This document shows positions 39,754 through 49,859 of a DNA stretch of 64,000 bases, piece after piece (position 1 is the first letter of the stretch; each line of letters starts with the position of its first letter). The translations under genes were made by a program, and so were the position numbers. The DNA is taken from contig NZ_JAHKNI010000001.1 of NCBI RefSeq assembly GCF_018860155.1, positions 819,333 to 883,332 on the forward strand, read 5' to 3'. Source of the DNA: Nocardia albiluteola. GTDB taxonomy: Bacteria; Actinomycetota; Actinomycetes; Mycobacteriales; Mycobacteriaceae. The notes below the pieces were generated by a model. That model saw nothing but the letters and a program-made list of their open reading frames with translations. It did no database searches and had not been told where the DNA came from.

Positions 39754-40926
39754 TCAGCCGCGCAGCACGTGCCGCCCGATCGCCCACTTGTGCACCTCGG
39801 TGGGCCCGTCGTACAGGCGGAACGCGCGCATGTCCCGGAAGATCATCTCCACGACCGTCTCGTCGCTGATGCCGATGCCGCCCAGCACCTGCACGCAGCG
39901 ATCGGCGACCTTGAAAAGCTCTTCGGAGACATAGGATTTGGCCATCGAGCTCTCGTGCCGGGCCTTGTGGCCGTTGTCCATCAGCCAGCAGGCATGCCAG
40001 ATGGTCAGCCGGCACTGGTGCAGCGCGATCTCGTTGTCCGCCAACATGAACGAGACGCCCTCGTGCTCCCCGATGGGCTTGCCGAAGGCGGTGCGGGTGC
40101 GGGCGTGCTCGACAGCGATGCGCTGCGCCCGTTCGGCCGCGCCGAGCCACCGCATGCAGTGGGTCAGGCGCGCCGGGGCCAGGCGCAGTTGCGCGTACCG
40201 CAGCGCCTGACCGGTCTCGCCGAGGACGGATTCCCTTGGCAGTGTGAGGTTTTCGAAGCTCACCACGCCGTGCCCGCCGACGTAGTTGCGGTCCATGGTG
40301 TTCATGGTGCGCTCGATGACGATGCCCGGATCCCCGCCCTCGGTGAGGAACAGCGTCGGGCCCTCCGGGAGATGCGGGTTGGCCTCGAGCCGGGCCATGA
40401 TGATCCAGGTCTTGGCGCCGTCCGCGCCGGTGATGAGCCACTTTCGGCCGTTGATGGTGAATTTCTCGCCGTCGAAGGTCGCGGTGGTGGCCAGCTGGCC
40501 CGGGTCGGATCCGGCCCCGTCGGGTTCGGTCATCGCGAAGACCGAGCGCTGCTGCCCGTTGATCACCGGCATCAGGTAGCGATCGATCTGCGCGGCGTCG
40601 GCCACCTTGGACAGCAGGAACATGTTGCCCTCGTCGGGCGCGGCGCAGTTCATCGCGACCGGGCCGAGGGTCGACCACCCCGCGGCCTCGTACAGCACGG
40701 CCTGCTCGAGATGGGACAGGCCGCGCCCGCCCAGCTCCACCGGGGCCTGCACGGTCAGCAGCTGCTCCGCCCGCGCCAGCTCCACCAGTTCCTGCCGCAG
40801 TTCGTCGCTGGGACCGTGGGAGGTCAGCCGCGGATCGCGCTCGTAGGGAACGATCTTGTCGATGACGAACCGGCGCACCCGATCGCGTTCGGCGGCGAGG
40901 TCGTCGGGAATCGAGAAGTCGATCAT
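39754..40926 (-). CDS. Acyl-CoA dehydrogenase
   Basis: This FAD enzyme of the ACAD fold has 390 residues. AMTEPDGAGSDP and WLITGADGA flank the FAD-binding middle sheet. RTAFGKPIGEHEGV, QVLGGIGISD and the final RLYDGPTEVHKWAIGRHVL are diagnostic, with Glu in PTEVH as the expected base. It resembles the ACAD10/11-like subgroup acting on medium or branched acyl-CoA. The ATG at 40926 was chosen because the extra upstream sequence is Arg-rich and shared with the dispersed repeat. It converges on the NRPS operon and is separated from it by 36 bases. Confidence 0.92.
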   Translation of the reverse strand: MIDFSIPDDLAAERDRVRRFVIDKIVPYERDPRLTSHGPSDELRQELVELARAEQLLTVQAPVELGGRGLSHLEQAVLYEAAGWSTLGPVAMNCAAPDEGNMFLLSKVADAAQIDRYLMPVINGQQRSVFAMTEPDGAGSDPGQLATTATFDGEKFTINGRKWLITGADGAKTWIIMARLEANPHLPEGPTLFLTEGGDPGIVIERTMNTMDRNYVGGHGVVSFENLTLPRESVLGETGQALRYAQLRLAPARLTHCMRWLGAAERAQRIAVEHARTRTAFGKPIGEHEGVSFMLADNEIALHQCRLTIWHACWLMDNGHKARHESSMAKSYVSEELFKVADRCVQVLGGIGISDETVVEMIFRDMRAFRLYDGPTEVHKWAIGRHVLRG

Positions 40927-41009
40927 CGGTGGGGTCACCTTCGTTCGTGAAACACGGCGTTTGCGAGCTCGCGAGCAAACCATGGACACAGCGCGCCCCC
41001 GCGCACGAC

Positions 41010-41029
41010 GGAGCCGAGCGCTAGCGAGG
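41010..41029 (+). repeat. Dispersed 20-bp repeat core (copy 5)
   Basis: GGAGCCGAGCGCTAGCGAGG is one base different from the folK copies. ATGGACACAGCG at 40982-40993, just upstream, also occurs upstream of copy 3 (14166-14177). The frame reads EPSASEA then TAG, as in the mini-ORFs, but no start precedes it. Confidence 0.75.
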
Positions 41030-41150
41030 CATAGTCGTGAGCGGGTCGGCTCGGTCCCTGCTCGGCGGGCACAGCCGAGCATACGATGCACCCCGGGTCA
41101 GACTGAAGGCACCCGACCTCAAATGCCCCGGAATCCGGCCCGTCGCGGTA

Positions 41151-41906
41151 TCAGCCGAGGACCGACCGCAGGAACGCCGACACCTCGGTGCGGTAGGCCA
41201 GCGGCTGATCGTCGTGGACGAGGTGCCCGGCGTCGGGGACCAGCACGTGCCGGGCGTTCGGATTCATCTCGGCCATCCGCCGCATCTGGCCGGGCGGCGT
41301 GATCGTGTGCTCGCCCTCCAGCAGCAGCGCGGGCACCCGCAGCGACTTCCATTCGGTCCAGAAATCGCGGGTGCCCCACTCCTCGGAGATATCGCGGAAG
41401 GTCGACACCTCGCCGTGCAGCCGGTAACCGTCCGGGCCGCGGGTGAACGAGTCGAGGAAGTAGCGCCCGGCCACGGGACCGAAGAACTCCAGCACCGCGT
41501 CGTCGTCCGGGAAGGGCTGCGGCCACCCGGCGATCATCTCCGCCCAGTCCCGTGCTGTCCGCCCGCGGAAGTCCGGCGCCATGTCCTCCACTACCAGCGC
41601 GCGCACCCGCTCCGGATGGCGTGCGGCGAACATCCAGCCGTGCAGCCCGCCCATGGAGTGGCCGATCACCACCATCGGCCCGGTGATCGCGGCGGTGGCC
41701 GCGGCCAGATCCGCCACGAACGCCTCGGTGGTCAGCTCGGGCGGGGCGGGGCGGCCGTGCCCGGCGGCGTCGAAGGTGTAGAGCTGCCCGAACTCACGCA
41801 GCCAATCCAGCTGCCCGCGCCAGGTCCGGGCGCTGCCCATCAGGCCGTGCAACAGCAGAATCGGCGCACCGGCGCCACCCTCGTCGATCACCATCGCCCC
41901 GACCAT
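41151..41906 (-). CDS. Alpha/beta-hydrolase
   Basis: The protein has 251 residues. ILLLHGLMGSARTW provides the oxyanion strand, VIGHSMGGLHGW the nucleophile Ser and DAGHLVHDDQP the catalytic His; the acid lies near LLLEGEHTITP. It belongs to the esterase/epoxide-hydrolase-like group. M. tuberculosis has a hydrolase (Rv3591c) next to mhuD, and this may be its counterpart. Start candidates are ATG 41906 and ATG 41894; both keep the fold. No substrate can be given. Confidence 0.85.
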   Translation of the reverse strand: MVGAMVIDEGGAGAPILLLHGLMGSARTWRGQLDWLREFGQLYTFDAAGHGRPAPPELTTEAFVADLAAATAAITGPMVVIGHSMGGLHGWMFAARHPERVRALVVEDMAPDFRGRTARDWAEMIAGWPQPFPDDDAVLEFFGPVAGRYFLDSFTRGPDGYRLHGEVSTFRDISEEWGTRDFWTEWKSLRVPALLLEGEHTITPPGQMRRMAEMNPNARHVLVPDAGHLVHDDQPLAYRTEVSAFLRSVLG

Positions 41907-42008
41907 ACGGCCCGGCCGCCGGTACCCACGCCGTGGCTCGGCAAACCTGGCCACTGTCCATCGCCTAGGATGTTCTCGCATGAGTAGGCTCGGCCCGGAG
42001 ACAACAGC

Positions 42009-42818
42009 ATGAGTTCGGAATTGCACGTCGATGTCTCCGCCGGTGTTGCGGTGCTCACGCTCAACCGTCCCGCCCAGCAGAACGCGTTCACCCCGGCGAT
42101 GGCCGCGGAACTGAGTGCCGCGCTGCGCCGGTGCGATGTCGAGGACGCCGTCCGGGCGGTGGTCATCACCGGCACGCCGCCCGCATTCTGCGCCGGCGCC
42201 GACCTGTCCCATCGGGTCGGAGAGGTCAGCGGCACCATCGATCCCCCGCCGTGGCGGGTGCGCAAGCCCGTCATCGCGGCGGTCAACGGCCACGCCGTGG
42301 GCATCGGGCTGGCGCTGGCCCTGCAGTGCGACCTGCGCTATATGGCCCGCGACGCGGTCTACGGACTCAACCAGGTGCGCCGGGCCGTGATGGCCGACGG
42401 TTACGCGCACTGGACGCTGCCGCGGCTGGTCGGGATGGCCAATGCGGCCGACATCATGCTCACCGGCCGCACCTTCGACGGCGAGGAGGCCAAGGCCATG
42501 GGCCTGGCCAACGACAGCCTGCACGCCGGTGAGGTGCTACCGACGGCCATGGCCGTCGCTCACGACATCGCGGGCGGTTCGGCGCCGCTACCCGCCGGGC
42601 TGTCCAAGCGACTCCTATGGGAGGGACTGGGGATGGCCCCCGAGGCGGTCGGCCAGCTGGAAACCGAGTTGAACTCCTTTGTCGCCAAGAGCATCGACGG
42701 CGGCGAGGGCATGGCGGCGTTCAAGGACCGTCGCCAGCCCCGGTGGACCGGCAGCGTCAACGAGGAATGGCCCGCCTGGGAGGTAGGGGCCGAACCGGAG
42801 CGGCCCAGCCTGGACTGA
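42009..42818 (+). CDS. Enoyl-CoA hydratase/isomerase
   Basis: This crotonase-fold protein has 269 residues. The CoA-binding and oxyanion segments FCAGADLS and VNGHAVGIGLALALQCDL are clear. MADGYAHWTLPRLVGMANAADIMLTGRTFDGEEA is the usual trimer/helix region. One catalytic Glu of classical hydratases is not obvious at its normal place (LNQVRRAVMADG instead of an E-containing segment), so another crotonase reaction is possible. CCCGGAG lies upstream of the ATG. The C-terminus meets the convergent small membrane protein gene with two bases between. Confidence 0.85.
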   Translation: MSSELHVDVSAGVAVLTLNRPAQQNAFTPAMAAELSAALRRCDVEDAVRAVVITGTPPAFCAGADLSHRVGEVSGTIDPPPWRVRKPVIAAVNGHAVGIGLALALQCDLRYMARDAVYGLNQVRRAVMADGYAHWTLPRLVGMANAADIMLTGRTFDGEEAKAMGLANDSLHAGEVLPTAMAVAHDIAGGSAPLPAGLSKRLLWEGLGMAPEAVGQLETELNSFVAKSIDGGEGMAAFKDRRQPRWTGSVNEEWPAWEVGAEPERPSLD

Positions 42819-42820
42819 CG

Positions 42821-43123
42821 CTATGCGCGTCCGCCGACGAGGATCATCAGGTAGATCACCGCGACGACGCACATGAGTACGGTCCCGACGACACCGAGGA
42901 TGTATCCGACCAGTACCTGCGTGCGTCCACCGAAGGCGCCGCCGGAACGCTCGATCTGATCCAGGGCCCGCTTACCCATCGCCCACGCGACGGGACCCAG
43001 TGCGCCGCAACAGAACACGCTCAGGGCACCGAGCAGCAGCACGGTCGTCGCGTGCGGGTGCTCGATCGGCTGCCCGATCGGTTGGTCGGGCAGATCCCCG
43101 TAGTAGGGACCCTGGTTCCACAT
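42821..43123 (-). CDS. DUF4190-type small membrane protein
   Basis: The protein has 100 residues. A soluble Pro/Gln-rich N-terminus is followed by two membrane helices (about 27-50 and 68-95) flanking an amphipathic stretch, AMGKRALDQIERSG, the DUF4190 signature. The function is unknown. The ATG at 43123 has GGGGTGG before it; a GTG two codons upstream is also possible. It follows rlmB's 3' end by about 60 bases on the opposite side of that operon. Confidence 0.75.
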   Translation of the reverse strand: MWNQGPYYGDLPDQPIGQPIEHPHATTVLLLGALSVFCCGALGPVAWAMGKRALDQIERSGGAFGGRTQVLVGYILGVVGTVLMCVVAVIYLMILVGGRA

Positions 43124-43180
43124 GGCCACCCCATGAGTCTACGGGGGTTGCCGGAGGAAAGCGTGTTGACGCGCAGGCCT

Positions 43181-44155
43181 TTACGCCCGGCGCTGGCGGG
43201 CGATGTCGGCGAGCACGACGCCCGCGGCCACCGAGGCGTTCAGCGATTCGACCGGGCCGGCCATCGGAATGCTCAGGATCTGATCGCAGTTCTCGCGTAC
43301 GAGCCGGGACAGTCCCTTGCCCTCCGAACCGACCACCACGACTGTCGGTGTGGTGCCGTCGAATTCGTCGAGGGTGGTGTCGCCGCCCGCGTCCAGGCCG
43401 ATGACCTGCACCCCGGTACTCGCCCAATCCTTCAGCGTGCGAGTCAGATTGGTGGCGCGCGCCACGGGCAGCCGGGCCGCCGCGCCGGCGCTGGTGCGCC
43501 AGGCCACCGCGGTGACGCTGGCGCTGCGGCGCTGCGGGATGACCACGCCGTGGCCGCCGAACGCGGCGACCGAGCGGATCACCGCGCCGAGGTTGCGCGG
43601 ATCGGTGATGTTGTCCAGCGCCACCAGCAGCGCGGGTTCGGCCGAGCCGCGGGCGGCCACGAGCAGATCGTCGGGATGCGCATAGCGGTAGGGCGGCACC
43701 TGCAGCGCCATGCCCTGATGTAATCCGTTGGAGCTCAGCCGATCCAGATCCGTACGCGGCACCTCGAGGATGGAGATGCCGGTGTCGGCGGCGATCTTCA
43801 CCGACTCGGTCAGGCGCTCGTCGTTCTCGGCGCCCACCGCGACGTACAGCGCGGTCGCCGGGACCCCGGCGCGCAGGCACTCCACCACGGGATTGCGGCC
43901 GAGCACCAGCTCGGGGGAGTCCTCGTTGCGGCGTCCGGCGGTCCGGCCCGCGGGCGCGCGGCCCCCGCCCTTCGCCGCGGCCTTGGCCGCCGCGACCGCC
44001 CGCTTGTGCGCGGGATGGTAACTGCGGTCCTCCGCCTTGGGGGTCGCGCCGCGGCCCTCGAGCCCGCGGCGGCGCTGACCGCCGGAGCCGACCGTCTGGC
44101 CCTTCTTGCTGCTGCCCTTGCGAATCGCGCCGCGGCGCTGCGAGTTTCCTGCCAT
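43181..44155 (-). CDS. rlmB: 23S rRNA methyltransferase RlmB (TrmH/SpoU family)
   Basis: The protein has 324 residues. A basic, disordered N-terminus of about 80 residues is followed by an L30e-like substrate-binding domain ([14 protein letters not shown]) and the knotted SPOUT domain. Motif 1 is [16 protein letters not shown], motif 2 is [13 protein letters not shown] and motif 3 is [19 protein letters not shown]. It should 2'-O-methylate a guanosine of 23S rRNA. Its ATG shares one base with the cysS stop (TAATG), so the two are coupled. M. tuberculosis has the same pair (Rv3579c-Rv3580c). Confidence 0.93.
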   Translation of the reverse strand: MAGNSQRRGAIRKGSSKKGQTVGSGGQRRRGLEGRGATPKAEDRSYHPAHKRAVAAAKAAAKGGGRAPAGRTAGRRNEDSPELVLGRNPVVECLRAGVPATALYVAVGAENDERLTESVKIAADTGISILEVPRTDLDRLSSNGLHQGMALQVPPYRYAHPDDLLVAARGSAEPALLVALDNITDPRNLGAVIRSVAAFGGHGVVIPQRRSASVTAVAWRTSAGAAARLPVARATNLTRTLKDWASTGVQVIGLDAGGDTTLDEFDGTTPTVVVVGSEGKGLSRLVRENCDQILSIPMAGPVESLNASVAAGVVLADIARQRRA

Positions 44156-45561
44156 TAGTCGGCCCTCCGTGTCTGTGGTGACACCAGCGACCATTCGGGG
44201 CCGTCGGGTGTGTCGGTGACCTCTACGCCGGCGGCCTGCAGCCGGTCGCGCACCGCGTCGGCCTCGGCCCAGTTCTTCGCCGCGCGGGCCTGTTGGCGGC
44301 GGTCGAGCTCGGCCCCGACCAGCACCTCGAGCGCGCCGTCGGCCGCGGAGGAGTCCTGGGCGCCGGCCCAGTGCGGATCGAGGGGATCCACGCCGAGGAT
44401 GCCGAGCATCGCACGCACCTGACCGGCCAGCTCGCGCGCGGTATCGCCCGAGCCGGACTCCAGCGCCTTGTTGCCCTCGTGCACGACGCTGTGAATTTCG
44501 GCCAGCGCCTTGGGAATTCCGAGATTGTCGTCCAGTGCCTCGGCGAAGGCGTCGGTCCATTTGCCGACCGGGATCTCGCCGAGTCGCTCGGTCGCCCGCC
44601 GGACGAACGCCTCGAGCCGCTGATAGGTCGCCGCGGCGTCGCGCAGGGCCTGATCGGAGTACTCCAGCATCGAGCTGTAGTGTGCGCTGCCCAGATAGAA
44701 CCGAAGTTCCACGGCGCGAACGTGTTCGAGCACATTCGGCACGGCCAGCGTGTTGCCGAGCGACTTGGACATCTTCTCCCCGCCCAGGGTCACCCAGCCG
44801 TTGTGCAGCCAGTAGCGCGCGAAACCGTCACCGGCGGCACGGGATTGGGCGATCTCGTTCTCGTGGTGCGGGAACACCAGATCCATACCGCCGCAATGGA
44901 TGTCGAATTCGGGGCCGAGATAGTACCCGGCCATGGCCGAGCACTCCAGGTGCCAGCCGGGGCGGCCGGGACCCCACGGCGAGGGCCAGGTCGGCTCGCC
45001 GGGCTTTGCGGCCTTCCACAGCGTGAAATCGCGCGGGTCGTGCTTGCCCTCCCCGGCGCTCTCGCCCTGGTGCACGTCGTCGAGCTTGTGTCCCGACAGG
45101 GCGCCGTATTCGGGGTAGCTGCGCACGTCGAAGTAGACGTTCCCGCACGAGGCGTACGCGTGGCCCCGATCGATGAGCCGCTGCATCATCTCGACCATCT
45201 GGGTGATGTGCCCGGTCGCGCGCGGCTCCACCGAGGGCGGCAGCACGCCGAGCGCGGCGTAGGCGCGATCGAAGGCGCGCTCGTGCGTGGTGGCCCATTC
45301 CCACCACGGGCGGCCCGCGGCGGCGGCCTTGTTCAGGATCTTGTCGTCGATATCGGTGACGTTCCGGACGAAGGCCACGTCGTATCCGCCCGCGAGCAGC
45401 CATCGGCGCAGGACGTCGAACGCGACTCCGCTGCGGACGTGTCCGATGTGGGGCTCACCCTGCACGGTGGCGCCACACAGGTATATCGACGCTCGGCCGG
45501 GGACCAGCGGCGTGAAATCACGCAGGGTCCGCGTCGCGGTGTCGAACAGGCGCAGAGTCAC
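44155..45561 (-). CDS. cysS: Cysteinyl-tRNA synthetase
   Basis: This monomeric class I enzyme has 468 residues. The HIGH motif appears as PHIGHVRSG, the zinc ligands include Cys29 in YLCGATVQ and residues in WHLECSAM and FPHHENE, and the KMSKS loop is [10 protein letters not shown]. The length matches mycobacterial CysS. The start codon is GTG 45561 (V-TLRLFDT). ispF lies 102 bases upstream, so this may be a separate transcript or the end of the carD-ispD-ispF unit. Confidence 0.96.
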   Translation of the reverse strand: MTLRLFDTATRTLRDFTPLVPGRASIYLCGATVQGEPHIGHVRSGVAFDVLRRWLLAGGYDVAFVRNVTDIDDKILNKAAAAGRPWWEWATTHERAFDRAYAALGVLPPSVEPRATGHITQMVEMMQRLIDRGHAYASCGNVYFDVRSYPEYGALSGHKLDDVHQGESAGEGKHDPRDFTLWKAAKPGEPTWPSPWGPGRPGWHLECSAMAGYYLGPEFDIHCGGMDLVFPHHENEIAQSRAAGDGFARYWLHNGWVTLGGEKMSKSLGNTLAVPNVLEHVRAVELRFYLGSAHYSSMLEYSDQALRDAAATYQRLEAFVRRATERLGEIPVGKWTDAFAEALDDNLGIPKALAEIHSVVHEGNKALESGSGDTARELAGQVRAMLGILGVDPLDPHWAGAQDSSAADGALEVLVGAELDRRQQARAAKNWAEADAVRDRLQAAGVEVTDTPDGPEWSLVSPQTRRAD

Positions 45562-45663
45562 GACCAGCCATCCTACTGTCAGTGCGATTGCGGAAGGTAC
45601 GGGCGGGTGCCGGGAAGCGAACGGTATCCGGCAGCTCAGAAATCGGTCGGGGCGTTGGATCGG

Positions 45664-46146
45664 CTACCGACAACACAGCAGCGCGGTGGCGACCGCCGCA
45701 ATACCTTCGCCGCGGCCGGTGAGACCCAGACCGTCGGTGGTCGTGCCGGATACCGAAACCGGCGCACCGAGTAATTCTCCCAGTACCCGCTGCGCCTCGC
45801 TACGCCGCGGCCCGATCTTCGGCCGATTCCCGATGACCTGGACCGCGGCGTTGGCCACCGCGAAGCCGGCGTCGTCGAGCAGACGCCGGACCTCGGTCAG
45901 CATGGCCGCGCCGGATACGCCCGCCCATTCGGGGCGTCCGGTGCCGAAGACCGCGCCGACGTCGCCCAGTCCGGCCGCGGACAACAGCGCGTCGCACAGC
46001 GCGTGCGCGGCGACGTCGCCATCGGAGTGACCGGCGCATCCGCTCTCGCCCTCGAACAGCAGCCCGGCCATCCAGCAGGGCCGCCCGGGTTCGATGGGGT
46101 GCACGTCGCTGCCGATGCCCACCCGCATGGTGGCGGGATCGGTCAC
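45664..46146 (-). CDS. ispF: 2-C-methyl-D-erythritol 2,4-cyclodiphosphate synthase
   Basis: This MEP-pathway enzyme has 160 residues and releases CMP to form the cyclic diphosphate. Zinc ligands are in GSDVHPI and [16 protein letters not shown] and [15 protein letters not shown] complete the trimeric active site. The GTG start overlaps the ispD stop (GTGA). An ATG six codons in (46128) is an alternative. IspD supplies the pathway substrate two steps earlier, and the pair is kept together behind carD as in mycobacteria. Confidence 0.95.
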   Translation of the reverse strand: MTDPATMRVGIGSDVHPIEPGRPCWMAGLLFEGESGCAGHSDGDVAAHALCDALLSAAGLGDVGAVFGTGRPEWAGVSGAAMLTEVRRLLDDAGFAVANAAVQVIGNRPKIGPRRSEAQRVLGELLGAPVSVSGTTTDGLGLTGRGEGIAAVATALLCCR

Positions 46147-46883
46147 CGCATCGCTCCGGTGCTCAGTGCCTGTCCCGGTTCATCCCGTTCGGCCAGCAGG
46201 GTGCGGGCCAGGTGCAGGTCCAGCGGGGTGGTGATCTTGAAGGCCATCGGTTCGCCGGGAATCACTCGCACCCGGGCGCCGAACGCCTCGACCAGGGCGG
46301 CGTCGTCGGTCGCCTGCAGCCCGGCGGCGTACGCCCGGCGCAGCAGATCCGCCTCGAAGCCCTGGGGGGTCTGGATCGCGCGCAATCCGGCGCGGTCGGG
46401 GGTGCCGGTGACATCGCCCTGCGCGTCGACCGACTTGATCGTGTCGGTCACCGGGAGGCCGGGCACCACGGCGGAGTGACCGGCGCGCAGCTCGGCCACT
46501 ACCCGGGCGATCAGGGTCGGCGGCGTCAGGGCGCGCGCCGCGTCGTGCACGAGGAAATGGGAGGCCTGCGGTGCGGCGGCAATTCCGGCGCGCACCGAAT
46601 CGGTGCGCTCGGTGCCGCCGGGGACCACGCCGACCGGCACGGGGCATGCCGATCCGAGGTGGCCCGCGAGCAGGCCTTGCGCCTCGCCGACGAGTTCGGC
46701 GGGCGTCATGATCACGATATGGTCCACGACCCCGGACGCGATCAGTCCGTCTATTGCGAGTGTGAGCATGGGGCTGCCGCCGACCGGGACGAAGGCCTTG
46801 GGCATGGACTCACCCAGGCGTACGCCTTGGCCGGCGGCAGGCACCAGCGCCACAACACGACTGACGTCGTGCCGATTCTTCAC
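46143..46883 (-). CDS. ispD: 2-C-methyl-D-erythritol 4-phosphate cytidylyltransferase
   Basis: The protein has 246 residues and couples CTP to MEP. The nucleotide-binding loop is [18 protein letters not shown], the MEP-binding segment [15 protein letters not shown], and the Asp/Ala motif [24 protein letters not shown] and [12 protein letters not shown] are conserved. The start is GTG 46883, two bases after the carD stop, so ispD is translated from the carD message. This CarD-IspD-IspF arrangement is common in actinobacteria. Confidence 0.95.
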   Translation of the reverse strand: MKNRHDVSRVVALVPAAGQGVRLGESMPKAFVPVGGSPMLTLAIDGLIASGVVDHIVIMTPAELVGEAQGLLAGHLGSACPVPVGVVPGGTERTDSVRAGIAAAPQASHFLVHDAARALTPPTLIARVVAELRAGHSAVVPGLPVTDTIKSVDAQGDVTGTPDRAGLRAIQTPQGFEADLLRRAYAAGLQATDDAALVEAFGARVRVIPGEPMAFKITTPLDLHLARTLLAERDEPGQALSTGAMR

Positions 46884-46885
46884 GG

Positions 46886-47404
<519 letters not shown>

Positions 47405-47657
47405 TTAACATGCGACTCGGTAACGGCGCGATCAACGACGCAGGTCAGGGCCACAACAGCCGCACGGTGGGGGTTGACAGAACGAAACTCGTGTGCATCC
47501 TGTTGTGCCAGAAGGAGTTACGGCCGGGCGATCGCGGGCCGGGTGCGACACGGGTACCCGGAGGGGGCCTGCGGATCCGCGCGCCCGGCCAACTATTACG
47601 CTCCGTACTACTACTCTGCATCGTGGAGTGAGCCCGGTCGACATGGAGGGACAACCC

Positions 47658-48383
47658 GTGACTGCCCTGAAAGCCAACACCGCGTCCAAGGCGCCCCGTC
47701 GCGCCGTGCGGCGCAGTGCTGTTGCAGTTGCCGCGCTCGCCGCGGGCTCGGCGCTCGTGCTGTCGGGGTGCGGCGCCGGTCAGATCTCGCAGACCGCCGA
47801 GCAGGTTTCGGCGGTGAACGGCAACACCGCCAATGTCGGCGCCGTCGCCCTGCGCGATGTGCGGATCCTGCTGCCGCAGTCCGCGGATTACACCAACACC
47901 AAGGGCGGCAAGGCGCTGCTGGCCTTCAGCGCGGTCAACTCCGCACCGGACAAGACCGACGAGCTCAGCAGCATCACCACCGATCTGGGCACCGTGAACA
48001 TCACCCCGGCCGATGCCGCGCTGGCCCCGGGCCGGGTCCTGGTCGCCGGTGCGCCGAAGGCCATGCCGCAGAGCGCCTCGACCAGCGCCGCGCCGACCAG
48101 CAGCGCCACCCCGACGAGCGGTTCCGCCGCCGCCACCAGCACTGCCGCCGCCACCAGCACCGCTGCGCCGACCGGCAGCGCCACCCCGCAGGCCGCGGCC
48201 ACCACCTCGGCGCAGAAGCCGTCCGCCGGGGCGTCCACGCCGATCGTGGTCGAGATCGACGGCCTGAGCAAGGACATCACCCCCGGCCTGACCTACCCGG
48301 TGACCTTCAACTTCAAGGAAGCCGGCACGGTGCTGGTCAACATCCCGGTCGACGCGGGCACCACGCCTCGCAAACAGGGCTGA
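47658..48383 (+). CDS. lpqE: LpqE-like lipoprotein
   Basis: The protein has 241 residues. The basic, hydrophobic signal sequence ends in the lipobox LVLSGC, so the mature protein should be lipidated at that Cys and held on the outer face of the cytoplasmic membrane. The following domain (VNGNTANVGAVALRDVRILLP) matches mycobacterial LpqE, and a Ser/Thr/Ala-rich linker (about 140-190) splits it. GGAGGG at 47645-47650 puts the start at GTG 47658. It is divergent from carD and followed by radA, as in M. tuberculosis. Function unknown. Confidence 0.85.
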   Translation: MTALKANTASKAPRRAVRRSAVAVAALAAGSALVLSGCGAGQISQTAEQVSAVNGNTANVGAVALRDVRILLPQSADYTNTKGGKALLAFSAVNSAPDKTDELSSITTDLGTVNITPADAALAPGRVLVAGAPKAMPQSASTSAAPTSSATPTSGSAAATSTAAATSTAAPTGSATPQAAATTSAQKPSAGASTPIVVEIDGLSKDITPGLTYPVTFNFKEAGTVLVNIPVDAGTTPRKQG

Positions 48384-48464
48384 ACAGCGGCTGTCAACAC
48401 CCCTGAACGGCAGGCTCCGGCGAAGCATGCGAATTCTGTCGGAGGCGATCCTTAGGCTGCCCAC

Positions 48465-49859
48465 GTGGTCAAGGTGAAATCGCTGTATCGCTGCTCCGCG
48501 TGCTCGCACGAGGTCGCCAAGTGGGTGGGCCGCTGCCCGGGCTGCGGCGAGTGGGGTTCGATCGGCGAGATGGCGGCCGCACCCTCGGGCGTGTCGGCCG
48601 GGCGGCGCGCGCTGCTGCCCTCGACGGCGGCGGCGCCGATCTCCACCATCGACTCCCAGACCACCCGCGCGCGCCCGACGGGGGTGAGCGAGCTGGATCG
48701 GGTCCTGGGCGGCGGCGTCGTGCCCGGCTCGGTGGTGCTGCTGTCCGGGGAGCCCGGGGTCGGTAAGTCGACGCTGCTGCTCGAGGTGGCCCACCGCTGG
48801 GCGCGGCAGCGCGACGAACGGGCGCTGTACGTGACCGCCGAGGAGTCCGCCGGGCAGGTGCGGTTGCGCGCCGACCGGACCGGCGCGGTGCACGAGCGGG
48901 TCTATCTCGCCGCCGAATCGGATCTGGCCACCATCCTCGGGCATGTCGAGCAGGTGCGGCCCTCGCTGGTCGTGGTCGACTCGGTGCAGACCATGCTGGT
49001 CGCGGACGCGGACGGGGTGATCGGCGGCGTGACCCAGGTGCGCGCGGTCACCGCCGCGCTGACCTCGCTGGCCAAGGCGAGCGGAATCGCGGTGCTGCTG
49101 GTCGGGCACGTCACCAAGGACGGCAGTGTGGCCGGACCGCGCACCCTCGAGCATCTGGTGGACGTGGTGCTGCAGTTCGAGGGCGACAGGCATTCCACGC
49201 TGCGCATGGTGCGCGGGCTGAAGAATCGCTTCGGCAGCGCCGACGAGGTGGGCTGCTTCGAACTACACGAGGACGGCATCGCCGGCGTGCCCGACCCGTC
49301 CGGGCTGTTCCTGCACCACCGCTCGGAATCGGTGCCGGGCACGGCGATCACCGTGGCGATGGACGGTAAGCGCCCGCTGCTCGGCGAGGTGCAGGGGCTC
49401 GCCGTCGGCACCGCGGTGCCCGCGCCCCGCCGCGCGGTCAGCGGCCTGGACTACAACCGGGTCTCGATGATTTTGGCGGTGTTGCAGAGCCGGTGCGGGG
49501 TGTCGCTGGGCAAGCACGACGTCTACGCGGCCACCGTCGGCGGCATGCGGCTGACCGAGCCGGGCGCGGATCTGGCCATCGCCCTTGCTATTACGAGTGC
49601 GGTGCGGGAAACGGCGCTCCCCAGCGGAATGGTGATCCTGGGCGAGGTCGGCCTGGCCGGTGAGGTGCGGCGCGTCACAGGAATCGGGCGTCGCCTCGCG
49701 GAGGCCGAACGACTAGGTTTCACACAGGCGCTGGTACCGCCGGGGGTGGACTGCTCCGGGCTCGCCATGAAGGTGCGTGAAGTGACCGATGTCGATGCGG
49801 CAGTTGCATTGAGCGGTCTGAAGAGACAACGAGGCAAGCGTGCGGAGGCCGCCGAATGA
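48465..49859 (+). CDS. radA: DNA repair protein RadA
   Basis: The protein has 464 residues. An N-terminal C4 zinc finger (YRCSACSHE...CPGCGEWG) is followed by a RecA-like ATPase (Walker [10 protein letters not shown] near residue 95), the RadA-specific [11 protein letters not shown] motif and a C-terminal Lon-protease-like domain (from about 290, [15 protein letters not shown]). It drives branch migration during recombination. TAGGCT (48453-48458) ends six bases before the GTG, so the start appears leaderless. Its stop overlaps the disA ATG (ATGA). Confidence 0.95.
   Translation: MVKVKSLYRCSACSHEVAKWVGRCPGCGEWGSIGEMAAAPSGVSAGRRALLPSTAAAPISTIDSQTTRARPTGVSELDRVLGGGVVPGSVVLLSGEPGVGKSTLLLEVAHRWARQRDERALYVTAEESAGQVRLRADRTGAVHERVYLAAESDLATILGHVEQVRPSLVVVDSVQTMLVADADGVIGGVTQVRAVTAALTSLAKASGIAVLLVGHVTKDGSVAGPRTLEHLVDVVLQFEGDRHSTLRMVRGLKNRFGSADEVGCFELHEDGIAGVPDPSGLFLHHRSESVPGTAITVAMDGKRPLLGEVQGLAVGTAVPAPRRAVSGLDYNRVSMILAVLQSRCGVSLGKHDVYAATVGGMRLTEPGADLAIALAITSAVRETALPSGMVILGEVGLAGEVRRVTGIGRRLAEAERLGFTQALVPPGVDCSGLAMKVREVTDVDAAVALSGLKRQRGKRAEAAE

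Noticed and set aside
41010..41029. Mini-ORF at the fifth repeat core
   Set aside because: The EPSASEA-stop frame is present, but no ATG or GTG opens it before an upstream stop, so only the repeat is reported.
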